Assembly: GCA_001464995.1 (NCBI GenBank)
Contig: LNEQ01000276.1
Span: 1-40,573 of the forward strand
Origin: Actinobacteria bacterium Ga0077541
Lineage (GTDB): Bacteria > Actinomycetota > Thermoleophilia > Miltoncostaeales > Miltoncostaeaceae
Direction: 5' to 3'
Length of the DNA: 40,573 nucleotides
Positions 8,019-17,141 of this stretch are shown piece after piece. The notes beneath the pieces were generated by a model that was given only the letters and a program-made list of their open reading frames with translations, was not told the DNA's origin and made no database searches. Position numbers and translations under genes: made by a program. Numbering within the stretch: position 1 is the first letter of the stretch; each line of letters starts with the position of its first letter.

Positions 8019-8501
8019 ATGACCACCACCCTCATCGACGAGACCGCCGAGACCGCGACGCCGGAGGCCTCGCGCCAGCTGGTGGCCTTCCTGGTCGGCT
8101 CCGAGGAGTACGCGGTGGAGATCGCCCGCGTGCAGGAGATCATCCGCTACACCGCACCCCGCCCCGTCTCGGGCGCGCGCCCGGGCGTCGAGGGCCTGAT
8201 CAACCTCCGCGGCAAGCTGATCCCCGTCGTCGATCTGCGCCGGATGCTGGGATCCCACGGCCTGCGCGCGGAGACGGCCAAGATCGTCGTCGTCGAGATC
8301 GGTGACAGCACGCTCGGCATGGAGGTCGACGACGTCAGCGAGGTGCTGACCGTCGAAACCGCCGACTGCGAGTCGGCCCCCGACGGCACGGCCGCCGGCA
8401 TCGGCGCCGACGTCATCGACGCCGTCGTGAAGCTCGAGGGGCGCCTGCTGGTGATCCTCGACCTCGACCGCATGTTCGGCGAGGCCGCGGCCGGCCACTG
8501 A
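8019..8501 (+). CDS. cheW: Chemotaxis coupling protein CheW
   Basis: 160-aa single-domain CheW that couples methyl-accepting receptors to the CheA kinase in the cytoplasm. Family hallmarks visible are LVAFLVGSEEYAVEIARVQEI near the N-terminus (residues 20-41), the motif VEGLINLRGKLIPVVDLR, and the C-terminal DVIDAVVKLEGRLLVILDLDRMF. The ATG is chosen because AAGGAGA (8008-8014) precedes it by 4 bases; the frame is open about 41 residues further upstream without a convincing site. It is an orphan: no cheA, receptor or flagellar gene is in the window. A sigma-28-like promoter upstream ties it to a motility regulon elsewhere in the genome. It converges on the P-type ATPase gene with only 7 bases between stops. 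Confidence 0.95.
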   Translation: MTTTLIDETAETATPEASRQLVAFLVGSEEYAVEIARVQEIIRYTAPRPVSGARPGVEGLINLRGKLIPVVDLRRMLGSHGLRAETAKIVVVEIGDSTLGMEVDDVSEVLTVETADCESAPDGTAAGIGADVIDAVVKLEGRLLVILDLDRMFGEAAAGH

Positions 8502-8508
8502 TCCCGGC

Positions 8509-10890
8509 TCAGGAGGGCTCTGCAGTCCTCCGGGGCCAGTCGGGCAGGAAGCGCTCGTCGGTGAGGGCCAGTCCCCCGCCGGCGAGCGCCGTGCCGATCA
8601 GCGAGCAGACGACGATCCCCACGTCCGGCGCCGCGACCTCGAAGAAGTCGCGCCAGCCGGGCAGTGACAGCACCACGATGTAGAGCACGAAAAGGCCGAT
8701 GCAGAGCATCCCGACGGTCCAGCCGCGCACGCGGCTCGACGATTCGAGCACGACGATCAGATAGAGCCCCGCGGCGACCAGGACGGTCGTCGCCACCGTC
8801 CGCGCGCGCACCGGGTCCATGCCGATCAGGTTGATCGCCAGCAGGAAGCTCGCCACCACGCCGAGGCCGATCGCGGTCCCGGCGGGTATGGCGAAGCTCG
8901 CGAGATCGCGCAGGAACCGCTGCGGGCGCCATTCGCCCGCGCTCGGCGCCAGGGCGAGGAAGAACGCCGGGATCCCGATCGTGATCGCCGAGGCCAGCGT
9001 CAGATGCCGGGGCAGGAAGGGGTAGCTCTCCGACGAGAGCCCCACCGTCAGGATCAGGAAGGCGGCGAGGGCCGACTTCGCCACGAACAGCTTCGCCACG
9101 CGCTGCAGGTTGCGCAGCACCTTCCGCCCCTCCCGGATCATCGGCGGCAGCGACGCGAAGCCCCCGCTCACGAGGATCACGTCGGCGATCCCGCGGGCCA
9201 TCTGCGAGCCGCTCCCCTGGGCGATCGCCAGGCGTGCGGCCTTGAGGGCCGGGACGTCGTTGACGCCGTCGCCGACCATCACGACGTGCGAGCCGTCGGC
9301 GGCGAGCGCCTCCACGAAGCGCTTCTTGCCGTCGGGCGAGATCCGCCCGACGACGCCGGTCTCGCGCGCGAGCACGCGCATCTCGGCGTCTCCGGGTGGC
9401 AGATCGCGTCCGTCGAGCGGCTCCCCGAGCGGGGGGATGCCCGCGTCCGCCGCGATCGCGGCGACGGTGGCCGGCGCGTCGCCCGAGATCACGCGGATCT
9501 GGATGCCCTCCTCCAGGAGGTAGGCGATCGTCGCGCGGGTGTCGGGGCGCAGCTCCTCGGCCAGCACCACCAGGCCGAGCGGCTCCAGCCCGGCGGGCGG
9601 CGGGTCGTCGGGCGAGCGCAGGCCGAGCGGCACGTCGGCCGCGGCGAGGGCCAGCACCCGCCGCCCGGCCGCCGACTCGGCGCGCACGCGCTCGCCGAGC
9701 CGCTCGCCGAGGCCGAAGTGCTCGGGCGCGCCGAAGACGAAGGTGCGGTTCCCCATGCGCACCCCGCTCCACCGGCGCCGCGAGGCGAACGGGACGTTCT
9801 CGTCGATCGGCTCCGGGGTGCCGGGCGCGAAGGCGGCCACGGCGTCGAGGGTCGAGGTGCGGCTCGGCGAGCTCGCGGCGAACCGCCCGAGCAGCACCGA
9901 GAACTCGCCCTCGTCGATGCCGTCCGCGGGCACCACCTCCACCACCCGGAGCGCTTCCTCGGTGAGGGTGCCGGTCTTGTCGAGGCAGATCACGTCCACC
10001 GAGGCCAGCGACTCGACCGCGTTCAGCTGCTGGCTGAGCGCCCCGCGCCGGGCCATCCTGAGCGTCGCGACGGCGTAGGTCACGCCCACCAGGAGCACGA
10101 GGCCCTCCGGCACGATGGTGATCACGCCGGCCACGGCCGTCGCCACGGCCTCGCGCACGGGCGCGTCCTTCTCGATGAGCGACCACCCCAGCAGGGCCCC
10201 GAGCGGCACCATCGAGATGCCGAGGATCAGGATCAGCCGGTCCATGGCCGCCTCGAGCGGTGAGCGCGGGTGGCGGAACTCGCGCGCCTCGCCCACGAGG
10301 CGCTCGGCGTAGGTGTCGGGCCCGACCGCGACGGCCACGTAGCCGCCCGACCCCTCGACGGCGAACGAGCCGGCGCGCACCTCGTCGCCGACGCCGCGGT
10401 CGACGGGCTCCGCCTCGCCGGTGAGGATCGACTCGTCCACCCCGAGCGCATCGCTGCGCACCAGCCGTCCGTCGGCCACCACCTGGTCGCCCGCGCCCAC
10501 CAGCACCAGGTCGCCGGGCACGACCTCCGCGATGGCCACCTGGATCGGCCGGCCGTCGCGCACGACCGTCGCGCGCGGCGCCACGAGGGCCGCCAGCCGG
10601 TCGAGGCTCGACTTGGCGCGCGCCTCCTGGGCGATCCCGATCCCCGCGTTCAGCACCAGGATCCCGAGGAAGACGGCGTCGCGCCAGTCGCCGAAGATCA
10701 GCGTGACGATGCCGAAGAACAGGAGCGTCATGTTGAACACGGTCAGCAGGTTGGCGCGCAGGATGCTCGACCACGAGCGGCTCGTCGCGGGCGGCTCCAC
10801 CTCGCCGCGCGCCGCCAGCCGCCGCTCGGCCTCGCGTTGCGTGAGGCCGCCGTCGGCTGCAGGCGGCATGACCTGGGTGGTGGCGGTCAC
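8509..10890 (-). CDS. Cation-transporting P-type ATPase (CtpE-like)
   Basis: 793-aa integral membrane ion pump. In order it shows an N-terminal cytoplasmic segment, two helices near 50-90, the actuator domain with the TGE loop (T157-E159), two helices with the PEGL motif at 261-264, the phosphorylation site DKTGTLT with D304, the nucleotide-binding domain, the hinge motif VGDGVNDVPALK, and six C-terminal helices. PEGL rather than CPC or SPC argues against a heavy-metal pump. The PEGL-to-DKTGT region closely resembles mycobacterial CtpE, a calcium-linked P-type ATPase, so Ca2+ or another divalent ion is a reasonable guess. GTG is chosen; AGGAGGT lies only two bases upstream, an unusually short spacing. 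It is 37 bases downstream of ald on the same strand and may be co-transcribed. Confidence 0.9.
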   Translation of the reverse strand: MTATTQVMPPAADGGLTQREAERRLAARGEVEPPATSRSWSSILRANLLTVFNMTLLFFGIVTLIFGDWRDAVFLGILVLNAGIGIAQEARAKSSLDRLAALVAPRATVVRDGRPIQVAIAEVVPGDLVLVGAGDQVVADGRLVRSDALGVDESILTGEAEPVDRGVGDEVRAGSFAVEGSGGYVAVAVGPDTYAERLVGEAREFRHPRSPLEAAMDRLILILGISMVPLGALLGWSLIEKDAPVREAVATAVAGVITIVPEGLVLLVGVTYAVATLRMARRGALSQQLNAVESLASVDVICLDKTGTLTEEALRVVEVVPADGIDEGEFSVLLGRFAASSPSRTSTLDAVAAFAPGTPEPIDENVPFASRRRWSGVRMGNRTFVFGAPEHFGLGERLGERVRAESAAGRRVLALAAADVPLGLRSPDDPPPAGLEPLGLVVLAEELRPDTRATIAYLLEEGIQIRVISGDAPATVAAIAADAGIPPLGEPLDGRDLPPGDAEMRVLARETGVVGRISPDGKKRFVEALAADGSHVVMVGDGVNDVPALKAARLAIAQGSGSQMARGIADVILVSGGFASLPPMIREGRKVLRNLQRVAKLFVAKSALAAFLILTVGLSSESYPFLPRHLTLASAITIGIPAFFLALAPSAGEWRPQRFLRDLASFAIPAGTAIGLGVVASFLLAINLIGMDPVRARTVATTVLVAAGLYLIVVLESSSRVRGWTVGMLCIGLFVLYIVVLSLPGWRDFFEVAAPDVGIVVCSLIGTALAGGGLALTDERFLPDWPRRTAEPS
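8512..8531. terminator. Bidirectional hairpin between cheW and the P-type ATPase gene
   Basis: GGAGGGCT (8512-8519) pairs with AGTCCTCC (8524-8531) around a 4-base loop, with one G-T wobble on the plus-strand RNA. It starts 11 bases past the cheW stop and overlaps the last codons of the convergent gene, so it could terminate either transcript. Confidence 0.45.
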
Positions 10891-10927
10891 AGACCTCCTC
10901 GGTGGCGGATCGCGGCCTCCCGGGAGG

Positions 10928-12019
<1,092 letters not shown>

Positions 12020-12050
12020 CTATCCCTCCGCTCTGGCGGTCGGCCGCACC

Positions 12051-13244
12051 CTACCGCCCGGCGGCGTCCCGGCCCCCGCGCCCCGTCAGAGGCCCGGCGA
12101 GCCCCGCCGCGCAGGCGAGCGCCGCGAGGCCCGCGACGATCCCGATGGCCAGCAGCACGCCGCGTCGCCGGTCGCCCGAGAGCGAGAAGTCGCCGCCGGC
12201 GAGGGCGGCCGCCCGCCGCCGCTCCGCGCCGGCGAGCGTGTGGTCGCCGAACGACTGCAGCGTCGCGTCGAAGCCCTCCACCGCCCGGGCGAAGTCGAGG
12301 GCCCAGAACGAGGCCATGGCCGCGCGGAACCGGTCGCCGCTGGCCCCGGGGCCCGGCGTGATCTCGTGCGCCTCCAGCAGCTGGCGCACGTCGGTGGCGC
12401 GCTCGGCGATGCCCCCCTCGCGGCTGCGCTGGGTGACGATGCCGCGCACGTTGCCCTCGGAATCGATCACCGGCCCACCCGAGTCCCCGCGCTCCACCGG
12501 TACCGAGATCGCGATCGCCCGGCGCGGCTCCTCGCCCTCGACGGCCTCCAGGGTGCCGGTCCGGCTGAGCCGGCCCCGCCGGACCGCGGGCTCGTCCTCG
12601 CCGCGGATGGGCCCGTCGAGGCTCGACCCGCGCCCGAAGCCGATGGTGACGACCGGCGTCCCGGCGCTCGCCGCCTCGTCGAGCGGCAGGGCGGGCGCGC
12701 CGAGCGCGCGGATCCGGATCAGGGCGAGGTCGGCGGACTCGGCCGGCAGCAGCTCCTGGACCGCGTAGGACCGGGCGGCGGCCATCCCGCCGCCCGCGTC
12801 GGCCTGGCGGACGGTCACCTCGACGACGCCCGGGCCGACGGGCCGGGCACCCTTGGAGCGCACCCAGTCGTCGGCTGCCGCCTCGTCCTCGTGGGACAGG
12901 CCCCGGAAGGCGCGGTCCTGGATGTACGCGAGCCGTGCGAGGGTCGCCGCGTCGGGGGTGGCGACGTGCGCGGCGGTCACCAGCCACCCGCCCGGGGCGA
13001 TGGCGACCGCGGTGCCGCGCTCCTGGATGGTCCGGGCCCGGGGCGTGATCGGCATGCGGGTGCCGTCGGCGAGCTCCAGCGCGTTGACGCGGATGGTGGT
13101 GTCCACCCGGTAGATGCTCGGCAGGGCGAGCAGCGTCGCGCGGTCGAGCGAATCCGTGGAGAGATCGCTCGGTGTGGCGCCCGCGGCGTGGCCTGCCCCG
13201 ATGAGCAGGGCCGCCAGGACGGCGAGGAGGACGCGCGGGCTCAC
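12051..13244 (-). CDS. Secreted, membrane-tethered trypsin-like serine protease
   Basis: 397 aa from GTG 13244. TGGAG precedes it by about five bases, and the longer open frame upstream runs into the shadow of the SRPBCC gene. An N-terminal signal peptide (PRVLLAVLAALLIGAGHAAGA) is followed by a S1/S1C chymotrypsin fold. The catalytic His is in WLVTAAHVA, Asp in SADLALIRI and Ser in ERGDSGGPVID. After the protease domain comes a helical stretch rich in Ala, then a C-terminal hydrophobic segment (GVLLAIGIVAGLAALACAAG) with a short basic tail. The mature enzyme is therefore probably membrane-anchored at its C-terminus with the catalytic domain outside. No PDZ domain is seen, so it is not a complete HtrA. 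The substrate is unknown. Confidence 0.85.
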   Translation of the reverse strand: MSPRVLLAVLAALLIGAGHAAGATPSDLSTDSLDRATLLALPSIYRVDTTIRVNALELADGTRMPITPRARTIQERGTAVAIAPGGWLVTAAHVATPDAATLARLAYIQDRAFRGLSHEDEAAADDWVRSKGARPVGPGVVEVTVRQADAGGGMAAARSYAVQELLPAESADLALIRIRALGAPALPLDEAASAGTPVVTIGFGRGSSLDGPIRGEDEPAVRRGRLSRTGTLEAVEGEEPRRAIAISVPVERGDSGGPVIDSEGNVRGIVTQRSREGGIAERATDVRQLLEAHEITPGPGASGDRFRAAMASFWALDFARAVEGFDATLQSFGDHTLAGAERRRAAALAGGDFSLSGDRRRGVLLAIGIVAGLAALACAAGLAGPLTGRGGRDAAGR

Positions 13245-13288
13245 CGCTCCAGGGTAGGCGCTCCACCCGCCGGCGCGCCTGCGAGCGG

Positions 13289-13696
13289 TCAGGCCTCCCC
13301 GCCCTCCAGGATGCGCTTCACCCGCTGCATCGCCTCGGTCTGGGTCGGCGACAGGCGCGCCTCCATGTCCATCGCGGGGTCGATCGGCTCGGCGGTCGTG
13401 GCCCAGCGGATCCGGCTGCCGGTGCCCTGGGCGGTCACCTCGAAGCTGGCCAGGTGCGTGCGCACCGGCGCCCCGGAGACCACGCTGTAGGAGTAGAACC
13501 GCGCGTCGTCGTTGCGCTCGAGCAGCAACTCGTGCAGCACGGCGCCCTCGGCGCTGCGCAGCGTGCGCGCGTCGCCCTCCACCTCGCACGACACGTACTT
13601 GGGGTACCACCGCGGCACGGTCGTGGGGTCGCCGATGAACGCCCACACCTCGTCCGGCGGCGCGTCGATGTCCACGACGATGGCCCAGGACGGCAC
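13289..13696 (-). CDS. SRPBCC-family (START-like) protein
   Basis: 135-aa protein of the SRPBCC/polyketide-cyclase-like fold, which forms a helix-grip cavity for hydrophobic ligands. The opening beta strand and helix (IVVDIDAPPDEVWAFIGDP) followed by TTVPRWYPKYV are typical, as are the C-terminal amphipathic helix and the conserved Trp in RIRWATTAEP. The GTG start has AGGAGC seven bases upstream, and part of that ribosome binding site is formed by the edge of the inverted-repeat element described at 13704-13757. Ligand and role are unknown. It sits downstream of purH, and without the inserted element it would be only 7 bases from the purH stop. It may therefore once have been the last gene of the purine operon. 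Confidence 0.8.
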   Translation of the reverse strand: MPSWAIVVDIDAPPDEVWAFIGDPTTVPRWYPKYVSCEVEGDARTLRSAEGAVLHELLLERNDDARFYSYSVVSGAPVRTHLASFEVTAQGTGSRIRWATTAEPIDPAMDMEARLSPTQTEAMQRVKRILEGGEA

Positions 13697-13703
13697 GGCG
13701 CTC

Positions 13704-13757
13704 CTAGTGTCCTGATTCAGAAGTTGGTGCCGCTGAACTTCTGAATCGGGACACTAG
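13704..13757. mobile_element. Palindromic miniature element, IS630/CTAG-target type
   Basis: Two 22-base arms (13704-13725 and 13736-13757), each starting from CTAG, pair with one mismatch (13713/13748, a G-T wobble on plus-strand RNA) around a 10-base loop. The core GTGTCC...GGACAC is about 52% GC, clearly lower than the flanking coding DNA. CTAG at both ends fits an element duplicating TA within CTAG, the known target preference of IS630. Removing the core and one target copy would leave the purH stop TAG running directly into GGAGC and the next GTG. The hairpin could also act as a terminator. No transposase is encoded. Confidence 0.6.
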
Positions 13758-15295
13758 TGCCGGAAGTGGCGGCGGCCGGTGACGACCATCGAGACGCCGG
13801 CGGCGTCGCACGCGGCGAACACCTCGTCATCGCGGATGGAGCCGCCGGGCTGGATGATCGTGGTGATGCCGGCCTTCACCGCGGCCTCGGGGCCGTCGGC
13901 GAACGGGAAGAAGGCGTCGCTGGCGAGAGCCGAGCCCTCGACGGGGAACTGGGCCTTCTCGAGGGAGAGCCGCACCGAGTCGACCCGGCTCATCTGCCCG
14001 GCGCCGACGCCGATCGTGGCGAGATCGCGTGCCAGCACGATCGCGTTGCTCTTGACGTGCTTGGCCACGCGCCAGGCGAAGAGCAGATCGCCCCACTCCG
14101 ACTCGGTGGGAACGCGCTCGGTCACGACCGTCATCAGGTCGCGGTCCTCGCTCTCGGCGTCGCGGTCCTGCACCAGCAGGCCGCCGCTGACCCTCCGCAG
14201 GTCGCGCTCGCCGGGGTTGGTGCGCCGCCGGTCGGCGTTCAGCATCACCCGCGTGTTCGGCTTGCGCGTCAGCGCCGCGAGGGCCGCCTCCTCGTATCCG
14301 GGCGCCAGCAGCACCTCGACGAAGGTGCCGGCGAGCATCTCGCCGAGCGCCTCGTCTACCGGCCGGTTGACGACGATCACGCCGCCGTAGGCCGACACCG
14401 GGTCGCAGTCGCGGGCCCGCTCGTAGGCCGTGACCAGGTCGCCGGCCACCGCGACCCCGCAGGGGTTGTTGTGCTTCACGATCACGCAGGCCGGCAGCTC
14501 GAACTCGGCCACCAGACCGCGCGCGGCGTCGAGGTCGTAGAGGTTGTTGAACGAGAGCGCCTTGCCGTGCAGCTGCTCGACGCGCGCCAGCAGGTGCGTG
14601 CGCGCACCGCGCTCGGTGTAGTAGGCGCCGCTCTGATGGGGGTTCTCGCCGTAGCTGACCTCGAGGTGCTTGTCGAAGCCCAGGAGGATCGTGTCGGGGA
14701 ACTCCTCCTCGCCCTCGGCGAACCAGTTGGCGATCGCCGCGTCGTAGCGCGCGGTGCGCTGGAACGCGGCGCCCGCCAGGCGGCGCAGCAGCGCCGACGA
14801 GATGGCGCCGTCGCCGGCGGCGAGCTCCTGCAGGACCTCCTGGTACTGATCGGGGGAGGTGACGACACCCACGCGGGCGTGGTTCTTGGCGGCGGCGCGG
14901 ATCATCGCCGGCCCGCCGATGTCGATCTGCTCGATCAGCTCGTCGTCGCTCACGCCGCGGCGCTGCACCCACTCCTCGAACGGGTACAGGTTCACCACCA
15001 CCAGGTCGATCGGCTCGATGCCGGCCTCGGCCATCTGCTCGGCGTCGCCGGCATGGCCGGCGCGGCCGAGGATGCCGCCGTGGATCCGCGGGTGCAGCGT
15101 CTTGACGCGGCCGCCCATGATCTCGGGGTGCCCGGTGACCTGGTCGACCGGCACCACGTCGATCCCCCACGACCGCAGCGACTCGGCGGTGCCGCCGGTC
15201 GAGATGATCGTGACTCCGCGCTCCGCGAGACCGCGGGCGAAGTCCTCCAGCCCGGTCTTGTCGGAGACCGAGACCAGCGCGCGCGCGACCTTCAC
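13754..15295 (-). CDS. purH: Bifunctional AICAR transformylase/IMP cyclohydrolase PurH
   Basis: 513 aa. It carries out the last two steps to IMP. The N-terminal IMP cyclohydrolase (MGS-like) domain opens with KVARALVSVSDKTGLEDFA, and the conserved VKTLHPRIHGGIL follows. The C-terminal formyltransferase domain includes the KHNNPCG motif with its catalytic Lys and His, and ends with the characteristic RRHFRH. The start is GTG 15293-15295, overlapping the purN stop as GTGA, with GGGGAGGG upstream inside purN. The stop TAG is supplied by the edge of the inverted-repeat element at 13704-13757. It is the last recognisable gene of the purine operon. Confidence 0.97.
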   Translation of the reverse strand: MKVARALVSVSDKTGLEDFARGLAERGVTIISTGGTAESLRSWGIDVVPVDQVTGHPEIMGGRVKTLHPRIHGGILGRAGHAGDAEQMAEAGIEPIDLVVVNLYPFEEWVQRRGVSDDELIEQIDIGGPAMIRAAAKNHARVGVVTSPDQYQEVLQELAAGDGAISSALLRRLAGAAFQRTARYDAAIANWFAEGEEEFPDTILLGFDKHLEVSYGENPHQSGAYYTERGARTHLLARVEQLHGKALSFNNLYDLDAARGLVAEFELPACVIVKHNNPCGVAVAGDLVTAYERARDCDPVSAYGGVIVVNRPVDEALGEMLAGTFVEVLLAPGYEEAALAALTRKPNTRVMLNADRRRTNPGERDLRRVSGGLLVQDRDAESEDRDLMTVVTERVPTESEWGDLLFAWRVAKHVKSNAIVLARDLATIGVGAGQMSRVDSVRLSLEKAQFPVEGSALASDAFFPFADGPEAAVKAGITTIIQPGGSIRDDEVFAACDAAGVSMVVTGRRHFRH

Positions 15296-15924
15296 TCACC
15301 CTCCCCGGGAACGATCTCGACCTTGCGGCGATCCGACGGATCGCGGCGCACCCGCCCGGCGGCGAAGAGGCGCACCGCCTCGGGCACGAGCCGGTGCTCA
15401 ACCTCGCGGATCCGGGCCGTCAGCGCCTCCGCGTCGTCACCGTACATCACCGCCACGGGCTCCTGCAGGATGGGCGGACCGCCGTCCACGACCTCCTCGG
15501 CGTAGTGCACCGTGACCCCCGTGTAGCGCACGCCCCAGGCCAGGGCCTGCTCGATCGCGTGCAGCCCGGGGAACGACGGCAGCAGCGACGGGTGGAGGTT
15601 GATGACCCGGTCGGGGAAGCGGTCGAGGAACTCCCCGGTGAGGATGCTCATCCAGCCCGCCAGCACGACCAGGCCGGGCGAGGCGGCCTCCACGAGGTCG
15701 GCGAGCGCCCTGTCGCGCTCGTCCCGATCGCGCCCGCTCATGCCCACGACCGCGGTGGCGATGCCCGCCCGGACCGCGCGATCGAGCGCCGGAACCCCCT
15801 CGTGCGAGCTCACCACCAGCACGATCTCGATGTCACCGCCGGGCTCGTGCACCGTGTCGATGAGGCTCTGCAGGTTGGAGCCGCTGCCCGACACCAGCAC
15901 CACCACGCGCATCGGCTCAGCCAT
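15292..15924 (-). CDS. purN: Phosphoribosylglycinamide formyltransferase PurN
   Basis: 210 aa. It transfers formyl from 10-formyl-THF to GAR. The N-terminal phosphate-binding motif is VVLVSGSGSNLQSL. The catalytic triad is N109 and H111 in INLHPSLLP plus D147 in VVDGGP, matching N106, H108 and D144 of the E. coli enzyme with a 3-residue shift. The chosen ATG (MAEPMRVV) overlaps purM by 8 bases. A second ATG at 15910-15912 (MRVV) lies just after the purM stop and is also possible, differing by four residues. The open frame extends far upstream through purM but is shadow there. It is translationally coupled to purH. Confidence 0.95.
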   Translation of the reverse strand: MAEPMRVVVLVSGSGSNLQSLIDTVHEPGGDIEIVLVVSSHEGVPALDRAVRAGIATAVVGMSGRDRDERDRALADLVEAASPGLVVLAGWMSILTGEFLDRFPDRVINLHPSLLPSFPGLHAIEQALAWGVRYTGVTVHYAEEVVDGGPPILQEPVAVMYGDDAEALTARIREVEHRLVPEAVRLFAAGRVRRDPSDRRKVEIVPGEGE

Positions 15925-16882
15925 GCACCACCCCGGCCGGACCCGCCTCGACGCGTCCCACCAGGCGGGCGTCGGTGACGGTCGCGAGGGCGGCGTCCAC
16001 GTCGCCGGGGGCGACGACGACGCACATCCCGAGGCCCATGTTGAACGTGTTCCAGGCGTCCTCGTCCGACACGCGTCCGGTGGCGAGGACGGCCGTGATC
16101 GCCGGGCCCGGCTCCCATGAGCCCGGGGTGAGCACCGCTCGCATCCCCTCCGGCAGCGCCCGGGGCAGGTTCTCGGGTAGTCCGCCGCCGGTGATGTGCG
16201 CGGCCGAGCGCACCGCGACGCCCGCCGCGGCCAGCGCCTGCATCTCGCGCACGTAGAGGCGCGTGGGCGCGAGCAGCAGGTCGGGGTCGGGCGCGAGCGC
16301 TCCAGCATCGACCAGCGCCCGCACCAGCGAGTAGCCATTGGAGTGGACCCCCGAGGAGGGGATCCCGACGATCGCGTCGCCCTCGGCGACCCGGTGGGCG
16401 CCCAGCATCTCGCTGCGCTCCACCACGCCGCAGGCGAAGCCGGCCAGGTCGAAGTGGCCGGGCGCGTAGAGGCCGGGCATCTCCGCGGTCTCCCCACCGG
16501 CGAGCGCGCAGCCCACGGCCTCGCAGGCATCGGCGATGGAGCGCACCAGCGTGGCCGCCTCGGCGGGATCGAGGCGGCCCACGGCCAGGTAGTCGAGGAA
16601 CACCAGCGGCGTGGCGCCCGTGCAGGCGAGGTCGTTGACGCACATGGCCACCAGGTCCTGGCCGAGCCCCTCGATGCGGCCGAGGCCCTGGGCCAGCAGC
16701 AGCTTGGTGCCGACGCCGTCGGTGCAGGTCACCAGCATCGGTTCGCGCATCCCCGGCGGGATCGCGTGGGCGGCGGCGAACCCGGTCTGGCCGCCGGCGA
16801 TCATCGACGAGATCGTGGCGGTGTGGCGCGCGGCCACCTCCAGATCGACGCCCGCGTCGCGATACGAGATCCGCTCGGTCAC
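15917..16882 (-). CDS. purM: Phosphoribosylformylglycinamidine cyclo-ligase PurM
   Basis: 321 aa. It converts FGAM to AIR with ATP. Diagnostic strings are ISYRDAGVD at the N-terminus, VTCTDGVGTKLLLA, the nucleotide-loop VAMCVNDLACTGATPLVFLDY, and ALAGGETAEMPGLY. It is somewhat shorter than the usual 340-350 residues, the difference being at the C-terminus. The GTG start lacks an obvious Shine-Dalgarno and sits 9 bases after the stop of the 61-aa ORF, suggesting reinitiation. Its stop lies within the first codons of purN. Confidence 0.96.
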   Translation of the reverse strand: MTERISYRDAGVDLEVAARHTATISSMIAGGQTGFAAAHAIPPGMREPMLVTCTDGVGTKLLLAQGLGRIEGLGQDLVAMCVNDLACTGATPLVFLDYLAVGRLDPAEAATLVRSIADACEAVGCALAGGETAEMPGLYAPGHFDLAGFACGVVERSEMLGAHRVAEGDAIVGIPSSGVHSNGYSLVRALVDAGALAPDPDLLLAPTRLYVREMQALAAAGVAVRSAAHITGGGLPENLPRALPEGMRAVLTPGSWEPGPAITAVLATGRVSDEDAWNTFNMGLGMCVVVAPGDVDAALATVTDARLVGRVEAGPAGVVHG

Positions 16883-16891
16883 CCTGGCAGC

Positions 16892-17077
16892 TTAGTGGCG
16901 GGCGGGGCCCCTGGGATGTGGGCGCGGATCATCGTCGACGTCCGAGAGCCGCACCGGTTGGTCCTCTTCGAGCGCCCGCAGCACCATCTCGGGTGTGATG
17001 GGAGGGGCACCCGCGGGAACCCGGATGACCGGGAACGGCCCGTCGGATTCAACGTCGGGTGTGGTGTGATCCATCAT
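16892..17077 (-). CDS. 61-aa hypothetical protein between purF and purM
   Basis: I do not recognise this family. It is a small acidic, soluble-looking protein containing VIRVPAGAPPITPEMVLRAL and a run of Asp (SDVDDDPRP) near the C-terminus. It begins with two consecutive ATG codons, with AAGGTG about 12 bases upstream. It ends in TAA, rare in this window, 9 bases before purM. Third-position GC is lower than in its neighbours but still high. It fills the only real gap in an otherwise overlapping purine operon, so a translated product is likely. Some actinobacteria carry a small DUF3073 gene next to purM, but this sequence does not look like it. Confidence 0.5.
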   Translation of the reverse strand: MMDHTTPDVESDGPFPVIRVPAGAPPITPEMVLRALEEDQPVRLSDVDDDPRPHPRGPARH

Positions 17078-17141
17078 GCGACGCTAACGCACCTTCGCAT
17101 CGAAGTCCTGCCGCCCAGCCATCGGGGGCATGAGCGCCGGC

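Noticed and set aside
8147-10774. 875-codon minus-strand frame over the P-type ATPase gene
   Set aside because: The other frame on that strand carries the DKTGTLT, TGE and VGDGVND motifs; this one is low-complexity Arg/Ala and overlaps cheW.
17093-17105. CTTCG-cat-CGAAG hairpin between purF and the 61-aa ORF as a riboswitch or terminator
   Set aside because: Only a 5-bp stem and no purine-riboswitch core or further structure.
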